Origin: Prorocentrum cordatum | Taxonomy: Eukaryota; Sar; Dinophyceae; Prorocentrales; Prorocentraceae | Assembly (NCBI GenBank): GCA_963575745.1 | Contig: CAUYUJ010006524.1 | Span: forward strand, 120,001-184,000 | DNA: 64,000 nucleotides | Direction of reading: 5' to 3' | Shown: positions 40,216-51,614 of the stretch, in pieces | How the letters are laid out: the number at the start of each line of letters is the position of its first letter | How positions within the stretch are numbered: the first letter of the stretch is position 1 | The notes under the pieces: generated by a model | Seen by the model: only the letters and a program-made list of their open reading frames with translations | The model's database searches: none | What the model was told of the DNA's origin: nothing | Position numbers and translations under genes: made by a program

Positions 40216-41826
40216 ATGGATCGAAAATGCGCTTGGATCTGGTTCGCGTCCGTTCTCTCCTCGCTGGGTGCGTTCCTCTTCGGGCTCGACATCGGCTACA
40301 TTGCCCCCATCTTGGAGTGCGCTTCGTTCAAGCGGGATGTGGCGCATCTCAAGGACTGGGACGACCCCGAATCTGCCATCTCCAGCAGTGAGGTGGGGTT
40401 CATCGTGGGCGTTTTCTCCATCGGGTGCATCGCAGTATCGTTCCCCCCGGTCAGCAGCTACTTCCTGGACGAGTGGGGACGCCGATCGTCCATCATCCTC
40501 GGCACCAGCGTGTTCATCTGCGGCACGCTTGTGCAGTTGTCGGCGAACTCAATCCGACAGATAGCGATCGGCCGCCTGGTGGCTGGCTGTTCCATTGGAC
40601 TGCTGAGCACCGTGGTGGCGCTCTACCAGTCGGAGCTCGCGCCCGCCAGCATGCGCGGCGGCCTCACATCGCTTTACCAGCTGATGATCACCTTGGGAAT
40701 CCTCGTCGCCACGCTGGTTGACGTGCCATTGGTGAACATGGACAAGGGCTGGAGGCTGGCGATCGGCTTCCAGCTCGTGCCAGCGTTCGTGCTCCTGGTC
40801 GGTATGCTGTTCCTGCCGCGCTCGCCGCGGTGGCTAGTGCAGCGCCACCGTGCCGAAGAGGCCCTCGGGGTGCTCCGTTCGCTGCGCTCCTCGGAGGAGG
40901 AGGCGCGCGAGGAGCTCGACGAGATCCTCGCCGACCACGCCGCCGCCCAGGCCATTGGCGAGCCGCGCTGGGCAGAGCTCTTTTCCGGCAGGGTTGCGCA
41001 GCTGCTCGCCGTTGGGGTGACTCTGCAGCTGTTGCAGCAGCTGGTGGGCATGAATGCCTTCATGTACTTCGGCCCGAGGCTATTCCGCGACCTCGGTGTG
41101 GCCGAGAACGACTTCCAGGTTGGCATCGACGTGGTGAATTTGGTGTCCACCTTCCCCGCCTTGTACTTGGTGGACAGGTGTGGGCGGCGCACGCTGCTGG
41201 TCTGGGGCGCCGCGGGCATGGCCCTGGCCTGTGGCGCGGTGGGCCTCGTCGGGCGGCAACTGGCGCTGGCCGAGGACGGGGAGGCGGGCAGCTTCGCGCT
41301 GCGGGCGGCGATGGCCTCGGCTGTGTTCTTCTTCGTGGCGAACTTCGCGTACGGCTGGGGGCCCGTGACCTGGGTCTATTGCGCGGAGATTTTCCCTCTG
41401 AGGCACCGGGGCCGATGCGTCGGGCTGACGACGATGTCCAACTGGGTGGGGAACTATCTCGTCGCGCAGTTCACTCCCGTGCTCTTTGAGGCCGTCGCCT
41501 TCGGGAGTTTCTTCGCCTTCGGCGCGTGCTGCTTGGCGGCGCTTGCGCTGGCTCTCTGGCTGCCGGAGACGCGGGGCCTGCCGCTGGAGCAGATCGGAGC
41601 CCTCTTCGACGCGAAGCTCGGCGGCGGGATCCCCGACCCCGCCAGCGAGACCTCTGCCCTCCGCGACGAGGACCCCGCGGTGCCCGGCGCCGCGCCCAGC
41701 CGGGAAGCCCGCGACAAGAAGGGCCCGAGGTACTCGGCGGCGGGTGCCGCAACGTGCGGCGGCGGGGAGCCCCAGGCGCAGAGCGTCGGCCGGCCCGCCG
41801 ACTCGGCCGAGCAGGTGTTCTGCTGA
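40216..41826 (+). CDS. MFS sugar porter (hexose/polyol transporter family), single exon
   Basis: A 536-aa intact ORF with sugar-porter motifs in order. TM1: GLDIGYIAPIL. Loop 2-3: DEWGRRSSI, followed by GRLVAGCSIGLLS. After TM6: LPRSPRWLV, the PESPR-type motif. TM7: QQLVGMNAFMYFGP, the QQxSGxN-type motif. Loop 8-9: VDRCGRR. TM10: YGWGPVTWVYCAEIFPLRHRG. After TM12: LPETRGLPLEQI. About 12 membrane segments are expected, with both ends cytoplasmic. The hydrophilic tail of about 70 residues is Ala/Pro/Ser-rich. The ATG at 40216 precedes TM1 by six residues and follows the DinoSL relict at 40189-40210. Absence of introns, unlike the Nudix gene, fits a retrogene. Substrate cannot be read from the sequence. 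No reason to doubt it is functional. Confidence 0.93.
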   Translation: MDRKCAWIWFASVLSSLGAFLFGLDIGYIAPILECASFKRDVAHLKDWDDPESAISSSEVGFIVGVFSIGCIAVSFPPVSSYFLDEWGRRSSIILGTSVFICGTLVQLSANSIRQIAIGRLVAGCSIGLLSTVVALYQSELAPASMRGGLTSLYQLMITLGILVATLVDVPLVNMDKGWRLAIGFQLVPAFVLLVGMLFLPRSPRWLVQRHRAEEALGVLRSLRSSEEEAREELDEILADHAAAQAIGEPRWAELFSGRVAQLLAVGVTLQLLQQLVGMNAFMYFGPRLFRDLGVAENDFQVGIDVVNLVSTFPALYLVDRCGRRTLLVWGAAGMALACGAVGLVGRQLALAEDGEAGSFALRAAMASAVFFFVANFAYGWGPVTWVYCAEIFPLRHRGRCVGLTTMSNWVGNYLVAQFTPVLFEAVAFGSFFAFGACCLAALALALWLPETRGLPLEQIGALFDAKLGGGIPDPASETSALRDEDPAVPGAAPSREARDKKGPRYSAAGAATCGGGEPQAQSVGRPADSAEQVFC

Positions 41827-42612
41827 GCCTTCCGGCCGCGAGCCGCGCGCGCTGCCTGAACTCCTTCTCCCCCTCCCCCTCCTCGTCGCTGCTGTTCCTG
41901 GTGCCGTGCTTCCTGCTCCTCCTCGGTGCGCGTTTGCGCACGAGTCTCGGTATCGTTTCACCGATCCCTGTCCCCGTCCCCATCCCGATCCCCACCATTC
42001 CACCACCCCAGTCAGGGACCAGGGATATCTCCCTCGAAACCCAGAGGGAACAGCTCTTATCCCCATCTATAGGGGAGTAAATCGGCCAGTGGGGCCCTGG
42101 CCACGCCGGTTGGGGTAGGGATCGGTTAAACGATGCTCTGAGTCTGCGAGCTGTCAGTGGAGCTCCTAATATCATCAGCATTGGAAGGAGCCGCAGGCTG
42201 CCCCGGCGCAATCCGCCGAGCCGGCGCCGCTCACCGCTCACCCCTGCATGCTTAGGTGGAGGTCCGTTCTGGTATTCGCCCGCGCTCCCTGACCCACACC
42301 CTGCTCACCAGACAGGTGGCGCGCTTTCTGGACTCTCTGCGCGCGGGCTCGGCGATCTCGAGGCCCATCTGAGGCCCCTGAGAGCTGCTAAGCTGGCCAT
42401 CGGTGCCAGCAGTGAGGGAGTCCCCAGCTGCCCTCGGCTACGTGCACTCCCCCTCCTTGCTCCTCCTCCTCCGCACCCTCAGCCCTCCTGTTTCCCCTTC
42501 GCTTTGCGGAGCGCAGCAGGGAGGCCACCCGTCCACTGACCCCAGGGGACCTTGGGCTCCCTCTCCCCTTAACCTGAGCCTCACAGCTTCCCAGAGACAT
42601 GCTCGATCCCCC
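41827..42612. other. Downstream spacer of the sugar-porter gene
   Basis: Presumed 3' UTR and spacer. A CCCGATCCC/CCGTCCCC-type short repeat occurs at about 41960-42010. No A-tract marks the end of a retrocopy. No gene recognised. Confidence 0.4.
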
Positions 42613-42656
42613 CATTATCCTCCTCCTCCTTCTCCTCCTCCTCCTCCTCCTCCTCC

Positions 42657-42714
<58 letters not shown>

Positions 42715-42830
42715 CCTCTTTCTCCTCTTCCTCGCTCCTCTTCCTCCTCTTCCTCGCTCCCTCCTCCTCCTCCTCCTCCTCCTCCTCCTCCTCCTCCTCC
42801 TCCTCCTCCTCCTCCCCTTCGCTCCTCGGC
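42613..42830. repeat. (TCC)n and (CAT)n compound microsatellite
   Basis: TCC at 42617-42655, CAT at 42656-42712, then TCC again to about 42815. Confidence 0.93.
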
Positions 42831-42989
42831 CTCGCCGTCCTCCACCCCTTCCCCGTGCTCGTCTGCCTTCGCCTCGGTGTTCTCACCTTCACCTTCCTCT
42901 CGGGCTTGTTCGCTGCGCCTCCGTGGCGTGCGAGGGAACCTGGTCATACCAGAGCTGGGCCCGGAAGCTCTCGCCGAGGCATCGTTACG

Positions 42990-43160
42990 TTGGAGGCCCA
43001 TGCCAAGAAACACCCTGCTCGCCTCCAGGGTGCCCTGGGTCTCTTGGGTCTCGATGATTTTGCTATGGGCAGCGTGACGCTCCCACACCATAATCCATCG
43101 ACGTCCTCAAGCCTCAGGGTTGGGTTTCTTATGGAAGGTTTCTTGTGGTCGGGCCCCTAA
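42990..43160 (+). mobile_element. Family B TIR element, copy 3
   Basis: TGGAGGCCCATGCCAAGAAA at the left and TTTCTTGTGGTCGGGCCCCT at the right are imperfect inverted ends. The interior CCAGGGTGCCCTGGGTCTCT and GTGACGCTCCCACACC matches the other copies. Confidence 0.8.
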
Positions 43161-43167
43161 CGAGCGC

Positions 43168-43216
43168 CCAGGGTCATCATCATCATCAGCATCATCATCA
43201 TCAGCATCATCATCAC

Positions 43217-43264
<48 letters not shown>

Positions 43265-43295
43265 TATCATCATCACCATCATCATCGTCATCACC
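43168..43295. repeat. (CAT)n microsatellite
   Basis: CATCATCAGCATCATCAC-type triplets directly after the family B element. Confidence 0.93.
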
Positions 43296-44131
43296 TTCGC
43301 CGGGAAAATCGTTGATTATCCCCGCCAGACCCCCGAACTTTATTACCCCCAGGGGATTATTATCGGGAGGGCTGGGTTACTGTGCAAGAGCTGAGCCTTG
43401 GAAGCTCTCGTTGATGTATGGTTAGCCTCGGCGAGTCCAGCACAGACGCCCAAGGATTTTAGACACAACGGGACGGCGACCATACGGAAGCCAGAAGATG
43501 CAGCTGTGACCGGCCCTTCCTCTCTTTCCAGCCCTGCCAAGTTTCCCTCCTGGCGACCTCTTCCAAGTGTTTCCGCTGGCGACTGCCAGTGTTTCCCGTC
43601 CTGGCGACCTCGTCCCAAGTATTTCGGACTCGTTTCAGCCTTTGCCAGTGTTATCCAGCCAGCTTCCCTGCACACTTCTTGGAGAGGCTCTCGTAGTGCA
43701 TGTTTCTAGCGTATGCAGCTCCGTGCGGCAAAGTTGCGCAGAGAACCAGCCGAGCATCGAAGTTCCCGCAGTATGATAGTGCTGTTCCGAGCTTTCGAAA
43801 CCAGACTCGGCAAAACCATCCGGGCGTCGCGCGGGAGGCAGCGCCATGATGTTGTGGGCGCGGCGTGGTCGCAACTTTGCACGGCTCTCGAGCTGCCTCT
43901 CGGGAGATTGTTAGGTGTTTGTTTTGTTTGATGGCCTTAGTTGGAGTCTCCTGGGGCCTGGGGTCCCTCTTCAGCCACGCGCAGAGGGGGGCAAGGGGAG
44001 GCAGGAAGGCTTCTTGGAAGCACCCCCGCTTCCTAGAGGGCGCGGGCCTCGTCTGCAGATGCATGGCCGGCACCTCCTAAGAAGCAGCCTGCGTCTAAGA
44101 AGCCTTCCCCCTTCCCCCTTCCCCCTTTCAC
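43296..44131. other. Spacer, no gene assigned
   Basis: A short tandem motif TTTCC(G/C)(T)CCTGGCGACCT is repeated at about 43540-43620. Otherwise unremarkable. Confidence 0.4.
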
Positions 44132-44285
44132 CGAGCGCGTTCCACTACTCGCAAAGTGCCTACTCGCAAACATCCGAAAAACACATGTCCGCTTTGATGT
44201 ACTTTGTCGTACATCCTCTGCGGGGGATCCGGGCCATTTGCGAGCAGTTACTTTGCGAGTAGTGGAACGCGCTCGTCTGCCCTTG
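44132..44285. mobile_element. Family G TIR element, copy 1
   Basis: Left end CGAGCGCGTTCCACTACTCG CAAAGTGCC. The right end is its complement, GGCATTTGCGAGCAGTTACTT-type sequence and then TTTGCGAGTAGTGGAACGCG CTCG. The outer 26 bases form a perfect inverted repeat. About 154 bp, no coding capacity. Confidence 0.88.
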
Positions 44286-45630
44286 TGCGCGCCGCCGACC
44301 TCTGCAGGCTCCTCGAGGTCCTCTCGGGGACCCGTGCGGGGTGCTCGGGCCGTCTCGGGCGCGGCGGGCCTGCCGGGCTCTGCCGAGCGGGCTCGGCAGA
44401 GCCACCTCTCGGGACCGGCCCGGGCCTGTCCTGGGGCCAGCTTGGCAGCCTCCCTCGGGGTGGCCCCGGGCCATCCTGGGAGGCTCGTAATGCGTATAGC
44501 GTGGTTTCTCGGGGCCACTGTTCTTGGGTCGTCTCGCGGGCCTGCTGGGGCCTCCCGGGGCCATCCAGGGGGGTTCTCTGGAGCTTCCTGGGGCAATCTT
44601 GGGCCGAGACGCCTGGGAAGCAGAGCGCATCCAGCACGACACGTGCTCTCTTTGGTTTTCAAGGGCTCAGTTGGAGGGTACCTCAGGGTTCAAGGGCTCA
44701 GTTGGAGGGTATGGCAAGGGGTTCTCAGATCACGCTGGCGGCATGTTCATGCCAGCTGGGGGGTCTCTCGGCCGCCTTGGCCGATTCCATTGGCATTCTG
44801 CAGACGTGTCGATGCGGTCTTGGGCCGTGGGCCGGATCTGGGCCGTCTTGGGGCCGAGGAGGGCGACGGGGAACGAGCGGACGGGGCGCTCTGCAGGGTC
44901 GTGGGCGCTCGGGGGTTGCCCACAGGACGTGGCGGAAAGCCCACCATCGAGGAGGCGCGCGCGAGGGGCGAGGCGCCCTTTCGCAGCGACGGGCCCCGTC
45001 TCCGTGCCGAATCGGCGCGCTCCGTCGCCAAGGTCAGGCGGCAGCGGCTTCATGCTCCGGGCGGCACTGTTGCACACCACCGCCTGGAGCACCAGACGGT
45101 GTCCTGGTGCCCTGCTTCCCCCCTTCCCCTCCCCAGCCTCCTTCCCCCCTCTCCCGCTCTCCCCCCGCAAGCTCGTCCGCTGCGCCCCTCCGCGCGGCTG
45201 GGAGGCGCGGCCGTGCGAGCCTCGGCCTCCGCCCGCCCTCCTGCCCCCACTGCCAGAGCGGCTTATGGAAGCTTGGCTGTTGCCGTCGTGCGTGGCTGGC
45301 CGTGCTCGTGCAGATCGTGTCAGGTGCCAGCCTTCGCCCGGTCGCATTCAGCAGCTCGTGTCTTCCTCCCTCCCCCCGTCGTCCCTGTTCTGGCGCTCTC
45401 TCCTCCTCGCGGTTCCATTCCTGTCCTCATCTTTCAGGCCACGGTTCAGTGCATGTGCTCGCCTTTCGCAGGTCGGCTCGTGCGGTGTTCCTGGTTTGCC
45501 TGGCGACCTTTGATTCGTACGGCGGTCGAGGCCGAGTCGGGTGAAGCTCTGTGGTCGTGCTCGCTCGTCCTCCTCCTCCTCCTCCTCCTCGTCCTCCTCC
45601 TCCTCCTCCTCCTCCTCCTCCTCCTAGTCG
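44286..45630. other. GC-rich region with overlapping open frames, no gene assigned
   Basis: Up to three + frames stay open for 330-490 codons, which reflects composition (few A/T-rich stops). No domain recognised. A 34-bp direct repeat (TCAAGGGCTCAGTTGGAGGG TA) occurs at about 44660 and 44690. A segment near 44995-45060 (GGGCCCCGTCTCCGTGCCGA ... TCGGCGCGCTCC) recurs at 61250-61300. A (TCC)n tract ends the region at 45564-45627. Confidence 0.45.
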
Positions 45631-46046
45631 GCGTTGGAGGCACAGGAACTTGGAGCCCCGACGGAGGGAGGTTTTCATTGAAATTCACTCACACAATTTA
45701 CGGACTCTGACAACCACACTGGTTGCTCTGCCGGGGCCAGGGGAGGAGAAGGAGAAAAACAGACATAACAATCTCTGCAGCCCTTTCGATACCGTACATC
45801 TTTGCGACCTTTCCCAGAGCGGCTGGTTCGTGAACCACTGATGTTTTTCTTTTTTGTCGTGCCGCATCTTGCCAATGTTGGGATGATTGGAATGTGACTT
45901 GCAATAACGACGAGCCACAGACGCAGAGAACGGACCCGCCACACCCACGCGCGGAAATGCCTGCTTGCCAGGACCAGCATTTGTGAACAGATGGTTGTTC
46001 AAGTCCAGGGGACGGACATCGAGGCGAACAGCAACAAGGTACTCGA

Positions 46047-47147
46047 ATGGAGAGGGTATACGACAGTGGGGGAGTTTGTAGAGTTTGCTCGGCTCCCCCC
46101 TTCCCCCTGCGTCCTGTGGGGCCAGAGCTGCCAGGGGAGTTTGCAGAGCGGCCTCAGCTCCCTTCAGCACCTGCGCCCACGCGGGCCCCGGCGCAGCCCG
46201 TCTCAACGACTTGTGGATCTTCCAGATTTGGAAACGCTCTCACAGGATATCGAAGATCAGTTACGTCAATGGGATCCGATTGGGCTTTCATTCGTTTGTT
46301 CGCCGCCGAGCAAAACTGGAGGCAAGGCTGGACAACCGTGGCCACCTGCTCCTCCAAGAATGGGGGCCACTGCACTCGAGTCGCCTCGGAAGGCGCCGAA
46401 TCAAAGCATTGCGGCGCCAGAAGCGCAGAGAGAGACTCGTGGCCGCGGCACAGACGAAAGCAAGCGACAAAGAGGGGAGATGAAGGCCTCGAGGTTCGGA
46501 GTTCATTGGTTTCTGCCGATGGCGGGCTTCGAAAATCTATTGACTTTCGCTGTGAGAAGGACGAGAAGGAGGTCTGGAAAGATAGAGGCCAGCCCACGTG
46601 TCTGGAAATGCTGTCCCCGGAGAGCGACTCTTTGGTTCGCGAGAGAGCGAAGGAGGTTTGTCAAGATGGAGGCCCCGAGGTTCAGAGGCCACCGACTGGT
46701 GCCGAGGCCGAACTTCGAAAGTCCATGCTCCTTAACGATGACCCAGAGATCGCAACGCTTCTGGGATTCTTCAGTTATACATCGGCCCACAAAGGAATCA
46801 CTAAAGGCGTTTTGCAAGCACTGCGCACGGAAAGGGGATGCCCACTTGGTATGTTGCTGAAGTGTTTGATTGTTTGCTTCACGCAGGGGTTGTGCAACGG
46901 ACGAACTTTGGACGACATCTATGACATTAGGTGGAAAGCTATTGGTCATTTAGTTTCCTGTTGGTTACCAGCGTCACAGTTCGCACTTTGCCAGAGGTGG
47001 AGTTCGCCCATTTGGGATTGGAGAAGCATTGGAGTTTTTGCCAGCATGGGCGACACGTACACAACGGCTACCCCGTGCCAGTTTCGTTTTTTCCAGAATG
47101 GACAGCACAAGGATTCAATTAAGCGCGTTTTTCGCGGAGGAGAATGA
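46047..47147 (+). CDS. Uncharacterised 366-aa open frame
   Basis: The longest frame in a region of lower GC, starting ATG at 46047 and ending TGA. The C-terminal half reads like protein (LLNDDPEIATLLGFFSYTSA, GVLQALRTERGCPLGMLLKC, CNGRTLDDIYDIRWKAIGHL). Against it: two other + frames (45991-46860 and 46085-46483) and a minus frame (45685-46206) are also open. A 58-base direct repeat (ATGAAGGCCTCGAGGTTCGG at 46481 and ATGGAGGCCCCGAGGTTCAG at 46664) lies inside it. I recognise no family. It could be an exon or chance. Confidence 0.25.
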   Translation: MERVYDSGGVCRVCSAPPFPLRPVGPELPGEFAERPQLPSAPAPTRAPAQPVSTTCGSSRFGNALTGYRRSVTSMGSDWAFIRLFAAEQNWRQGWTTVATCSSKNGGHCTRVASEGAESKHCGARSAERDSWPRHRRKQATKRGDEGLEVRSSLVSADGGLRKSIDFRCEKDEKEVWKDRGQPTCLEMLSPESDSLVRERAKEVCQDGGPEVQRPPTGAEAELRKSMLLNDDPEIATLLGFFSYTSAHKGITKGVLQALRTERGCPLGMLLKCLIVCFTQGLCNGRTLDDIYDIRWKAIGHLVSCWLPASQFALCQRWSSPIWDWRSIGVFASMGDTYTTATPCQFRFFQNGQHKDSIKRVFRGGE

Positions 47148-47640
47148 TTATTGAATTTCCCTCGAAGGGGGAGCTGCGCGCACTAGCGAGGGCATCTCGG
47201 GGTGCAGGCCTTCTTGTCCAGCGTTTCCTCTCTCGTGTCTTGGTCTCTCGTCTTCGGCCCTCTTCTCCGCAGGATACAGAGAGGAATTTGGTTCGCGAGT
47301 TTAAGGGGGGTTCAGGGAATCCTCCTTCTTGCGGAGGCCCGCTCGCACGGCCACTGGCAACGCCGTGCCAGCGGTGCCGCACCCCTTTGTTTCATCGGAG
47401 AGCTACTGACTGGTGATACTGGGCCCCTTGCGAACGGGCCGCACACTAGCCTGCGGTGGAGGCGGGGGGGAGGGATTGGGGGGAAGGCCGCGTGACAGCC
47501 CCTGCGCAGGCCCTGGCCGGGCTTCGATACGATGTCGAAGGGCTGTCGGGTACTTGTTGCAGACTACTTACGCTTGGGATTCTGCTGGTCGCACGCGCAG
47601 CTCCTTTGTAGGTGTTGACGTTGACCCCCTAATGCGGATG
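47148..47640. other. Spacer, no gene assigned
   Basis: Short frames only; nothing recognised. Confidence 0.4.
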
Positions 47641-47644
47641 ACCT

Positions 47645-47720
47645 GACCTCCTCCTCCTCCTCCACCTCCTCCTCCTCCGCCTCCTCCTCCTCCTCCTCCC
47701 CCTCCTCCTCCTCCTTTTAG
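47645..47720. repeat. (TCC)n microsatellite
   Basis: Polypyrimidine triplet tract with CAC and CGC interruptions. Confidence 0.93.
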
Positions 47721-47809
47721 AAACACATGTTTCGGTGGGTACGTTTTTGGGATCCCTCGATTTCCTCGCGTGCTGCACGTCCGGAGTGTGTCGAGCATGT
47801 GCGTGTGGT

Positions 47810-49030
47810 CTCTTTTGGGAGCCTCTCGGAGACTTCTTGTGCCATCTTGGGAAACCTTGGGGCTGATGTTTGGTTTGTTGTGGGCCTGTTTGGCCGTTTT
47901 CGGCCGTTGTCGGGCGTTCTTGGGCCGACTGGCACCTTCGCCTCTGGGGCTGCCTTGGGATGCCCGACGTCTGAAAATTTAGAGGCCCTTTTGGAGGTCG
48001 TCTTAGAGCCCTCTAGGCCGTCTTGGGGACCCCTTTGGCCGTCTTGGGGGCCCCTTGGGCACTGTTGGGGTTAACTTTGGCCGTCTTGGAGCCATCCTGA
48101 GCAATTTCGGTACCTTCCAGAGCCGTCTCGAGGCCGTCTTCGATTTTATCAAGACACCCAGGAAGCCTAACAGAGTGATGCTCCTTACGCTTTGCCCCAG
48201 AATTTTACCATCACCACCGTTGGTCCGTGGATGGGGCGTGACTCCGGCGGGAGGGCCAGGGGGGTATCGCAATGATGTGCGATCCACGTCCAGTTGTGAC
48301 GTGTTGCCTGAGGCAGGTCGCGCAGCGGAGCGGAAGCCTTACTGCAGCGTATCCCATGTATCTAACGATTGCATAATTAGTTCAAGATGGCCCCACCATG
48401 GTTCAAGATGGTCTCCAGACCGGCCAAGACGGCCCTGAGACGATCCAAGATTGCCCAAAGAGGGTTCAAAAACCCCCCAAGACGGCCCAGGAGGGCCTCC
48501 AGAAGCCAACAGCATGGATCCCCCTTTGATGTTGAAAGATGTTAGCGTTCTCTGTTTTTTTTTTCAGCTCTAGGAGGCCCACGACGGCCCACGCAGCCTC
48601 CAAGAAACTTCCGAAGAGCCCAGACGGCGCAAGAGCCCTTAAAGAGGCCACCAAGAGGCGGACCAGGTGCGGACCAAAATGGACCCCCCTCCCACTCTGG
48701 GGCCCAAAACGTACCAGACCGTATGGACAATCAATCATTTTCGCATCTTCGGCCTCCTGGATTCCAAGGGGGCCTCAAGACGGCCCAAGGTGGCCTCAAG
48801 ACGACCCCCAAACAAAAAAACCCAAACGGCCCGAGATGGCTGGCTTCAGCTGGCCTCCAGGGTCCCCCCCAGAGCACGTCCAAAGGGCCACAATAATGAA
48901 TGTCTCATAAGGCCATGAGCGTTTGATGCATTTATCGTGTTTGCCTTCTTCGACCCTCGGTGGCCCATGACGGCCTCGGCAGCCTCCAAGATGGCCCCAA
49001 GACGGCCCCAGAGGTTCCCAAAAAGGCCCG
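47810..49030. repeat. Inverted blocks of the GCCGTCTTGG minisatellite
   Basis: On + from about 47815 to 48140 (TTTTGGCCGTCTTGGGGACC style). In the opposite sense from about 48390 to 49030 (CCAAGACGGCCCAGGAGGGC style). The roughly 250 bases between them (48150-48390) are unique-looking. Same unit family as 25590-26700. Confidence 0.7.
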
Positions 49031-49615
49031 CGTAATTGTATACGAATGGCGCGTTGTTGCAGCGCCCTGGGGTGGACAAAACGGCACGGCAGAACAGCGA
49101 GGCAGACGAGCAGGGCAACCCACCCAACGCCAAATCTTTACGTGCTCCGGACGTGCACCCCGCGAAGCGAGAGGAATTCACGCAGTAAACAGATCCAATA
49201 CCTGGGCACACGGGATCTGTTGCATTACGGCTTTTGCAGACCTGCCTCCGGCAACGCTTTCCTTCGGGACGTGGGTCTGGCGCCCACGCCCTAGACCCGC
49301 GGATCCGCAATCCTTGGTAGCGTGTGCCCGGCAACCAGACCAGACGGGTCGGCCACACCGGCCACTCCTGACGAAAACCTTCGCGCAGCGAGTGCCCTCC
49401 CAAGAGGTCACGTGGGAACCCCACCTCCCCCCTCAGAAATCGTGGGGTGGTTGGGTAGGGTTCGCATGTGGCCTCCTGCCTCCCTCGTTCCCCCCGGCCC
49501 TGCGGCCGCCCTCCGCCCCCTTCTCCTCTCTTGCCGCCGGACAGTTCTGGTTCGCCCGCTCCCGGCCAGCTCGAGCGCGCGTGCGGATCACCCCTGCCCT
49601 GCTGCGACGGAGGAA

Positions 49616-49802
49616 ATGCACACACACAAGCACACACACACACGCACACACACACACACACGCACACGCACACACACACACACACGCACACACACACACA
49701 CACACACACACGCTCACACACACATACACACACACACACGCACACACACACACACACACGCGCACACACACGCACACGCACACACACACGCACACGCACA
49801 CT
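49616..49802. repeat. (CA)n microsatellite
   Basis: About 185 bases of ACACAC with GCACAC interruptions. Confidence 0.96.
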
Positions 49803-51440
49803 TATTGGCTGTCGCGGCCTCGTGCGCAGCGACGAGGCGGAGAGAGCAGGTCGAAGCGAACTAGAAGCGCGATCCGCATACACATGTTGTCCGTGGCCTG
49901 GAGTGGCGTCGGCTGCGCTCGCGTATTCGAATAGATTGTAGTCCGACTCGCCTCCCGCGTGATCTGCGTAGTAGGTGCTTATCATCTGCGCTCGAGGATT
50001 GGGAGGTTTGGGGTTGCCTGACTGACGATCTCTGCATACCTTGATGCTGCGTGCATCTGTCCCCCAGCTTCGTTGACACCCTCTGCGCGATGATGCTAAG
50101 ACAGCTGTAAGATCAAGTTGCGCTGTGGCGCTCTTCCGCCACCCTGCTCGGGCGGGCGCGGGGGGTGGCAGGGCCCTGGGGGGTGGATAGGGGGAGGGGC
50201 TGTGCGATGTTGCAAAGGCAGCTGTCAGGTTATGCGCGCTCGGATCCGTTTCTGTAGAGTGCTGCTCGTGCGCCAGCCCTGTCGGTTCAATTTCGGCAAT
50301 GTGTCAGGCTTGCCGTGCGTTTTTGTTAAAGCATACATTAAACATCCGCAGCGAAAGTAAAGTGCCCTCACATGCTTCTCTGGCGCGTAACGGCCGCTAC
50401 CCCGACCCCCACGGGTAACCGTAACGTTCATACGTAGTCAACAGGGGAAGAACCACCCCGACCCGACAATGGGCGTTTACTAACGGCCCTGGGCGTTTAC
50501 CAAACAGCTTTGTCCTGTTTGATTCTTTCTTTCAGTGCGTTTACTGAACGGCCTCGCGTGTCGGGGTGGTTATTATCGGGGTGGATTTTCTGCCCTCTGC
50601 GTAGGGGGGTGGGCTTGGACCCCCACCTCCTTCATGCTGGTGACCGCGCGCGTGCTTGGGCGATCGCAGCGCTCCCCTACCCCGAAACGTGCCCCATCCC
50701 GCCCACGCGCTGCAACTTGCCCGGCCCCCTCCCCTGGGCAACAAAACCGTCCCCAGAAGCAGCAGAAGAAGGCAGTCTCCGATGCTCGGCATCCTTTTGC
50801 ATGCTCTCCACCTGCCCTGTGCGAGGGGCTACCCTGGCACCCTCGCGCGTGCTAGACGCCTTGCGTCCTCGCTCGGCACCCCCGGATCCTCGAGGCGCGC
50901 TGCGTTCTATCTGACGCGCCCAGGGGTGAGGCAGAGGGGGCCAGCCTTCTCGGAAAGCGGTGGGGCTTCTGAGAAGCCCTCCTGCCTTCCATACATATAG
51001 GAGAGGCCTCTGAGTTCTCCCCGAAGCCGCAGTCAGGAGGCGCGAAGGAGTCTGGTAAGCCCTGCCGCTTTCTGAGAAGGGCGTCCCCCGGGAGCGAAGT
51101 AAGTTCGCACGCGCATATGAATCCACATTGGTTTCGAAAGTTTGCATTGCGCGAACGTTCGTGTCACGAGGCCCGTCTCGCAGACTTCTGGGCCTTACTC
51201 ATGTTCTTGGTTTGGGCACGTACGTCCTCTGAGGCCTCAGCGACAGAGTTTTGGCCGTTCGATCTGATCGATATTGTGTTCTGGTGCGGCGCGATCGGTG
51301 CCGGCGGCGCGGTGTGCCGGCCTGGCCGCGGCGCAGGCGGCGGGCGCGCCCATGAGCAAGCCTCTGGTGTTGGACCCGCTGGACAAGAAGGCTCCGCGGG
51401 CCGAAAGTCACGAGCGAACGTATCCGCTCATCGAGCACAC
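49803..51440. other. Spacer, no gene assigned
   Basis: An inverted pair AACCACCCCGACCCGACA at about 50449 and TGTCGGGGTGGTTATTATC at about 50557 brackets some 120 bases holding GGGCGTTTACTAACGGCC-type repeats; this may be another small TIR element. No gene recognised. Confidence 0.4.
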
Positions 51441-51446
51441 AAGAAC

Positions 51447-51614
51447 CCCTAACCCGAATAACACGATGAAGACGCGGCCTCACTGAGGCCCCCGTCTTCG
51501 CATTAGGGAATAATTCTGGGCGGTTTGGTCTGATCTATCTGCAGAGAAGACCCCTATCCCTAATGTTTTCTGGCCTTTCTTAGCATGGGTCCCCTCCCAA
51601 AGGGTTAGGGGTCC
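51447..51614. mobile_element. Family D element, copy 2
   Basis: GAAGACGCGGCCTCACTGAG then CCCCCGTCTTCGC (palindrome), GGGCGGTTTGGTCTGAT, CAGAGAAGACCCC and CCCCTCCCAAAGGGTTAGGG. It matches 14031-14173. Possible inverted outer ends AACCCCTAACCC at 51447 and GGGTTAGGGGT at 51605. Confidence 0.7.

Noticed and set aside
41080-42066. 328-aa minus-strand ORF
   Set aside because: Antisense shadow of the sugar-porter gene.
44204-45710. 446- and 490-aa + strand ORFs
   Set aside because: Three overlapping frames open together in GC-rich sequence and run into a TCC tract; no motif.
51440-51460. CCCTAACCC as interstitial telomere
   Set aside because: Only one and a half units, part of the family D end; not an array.
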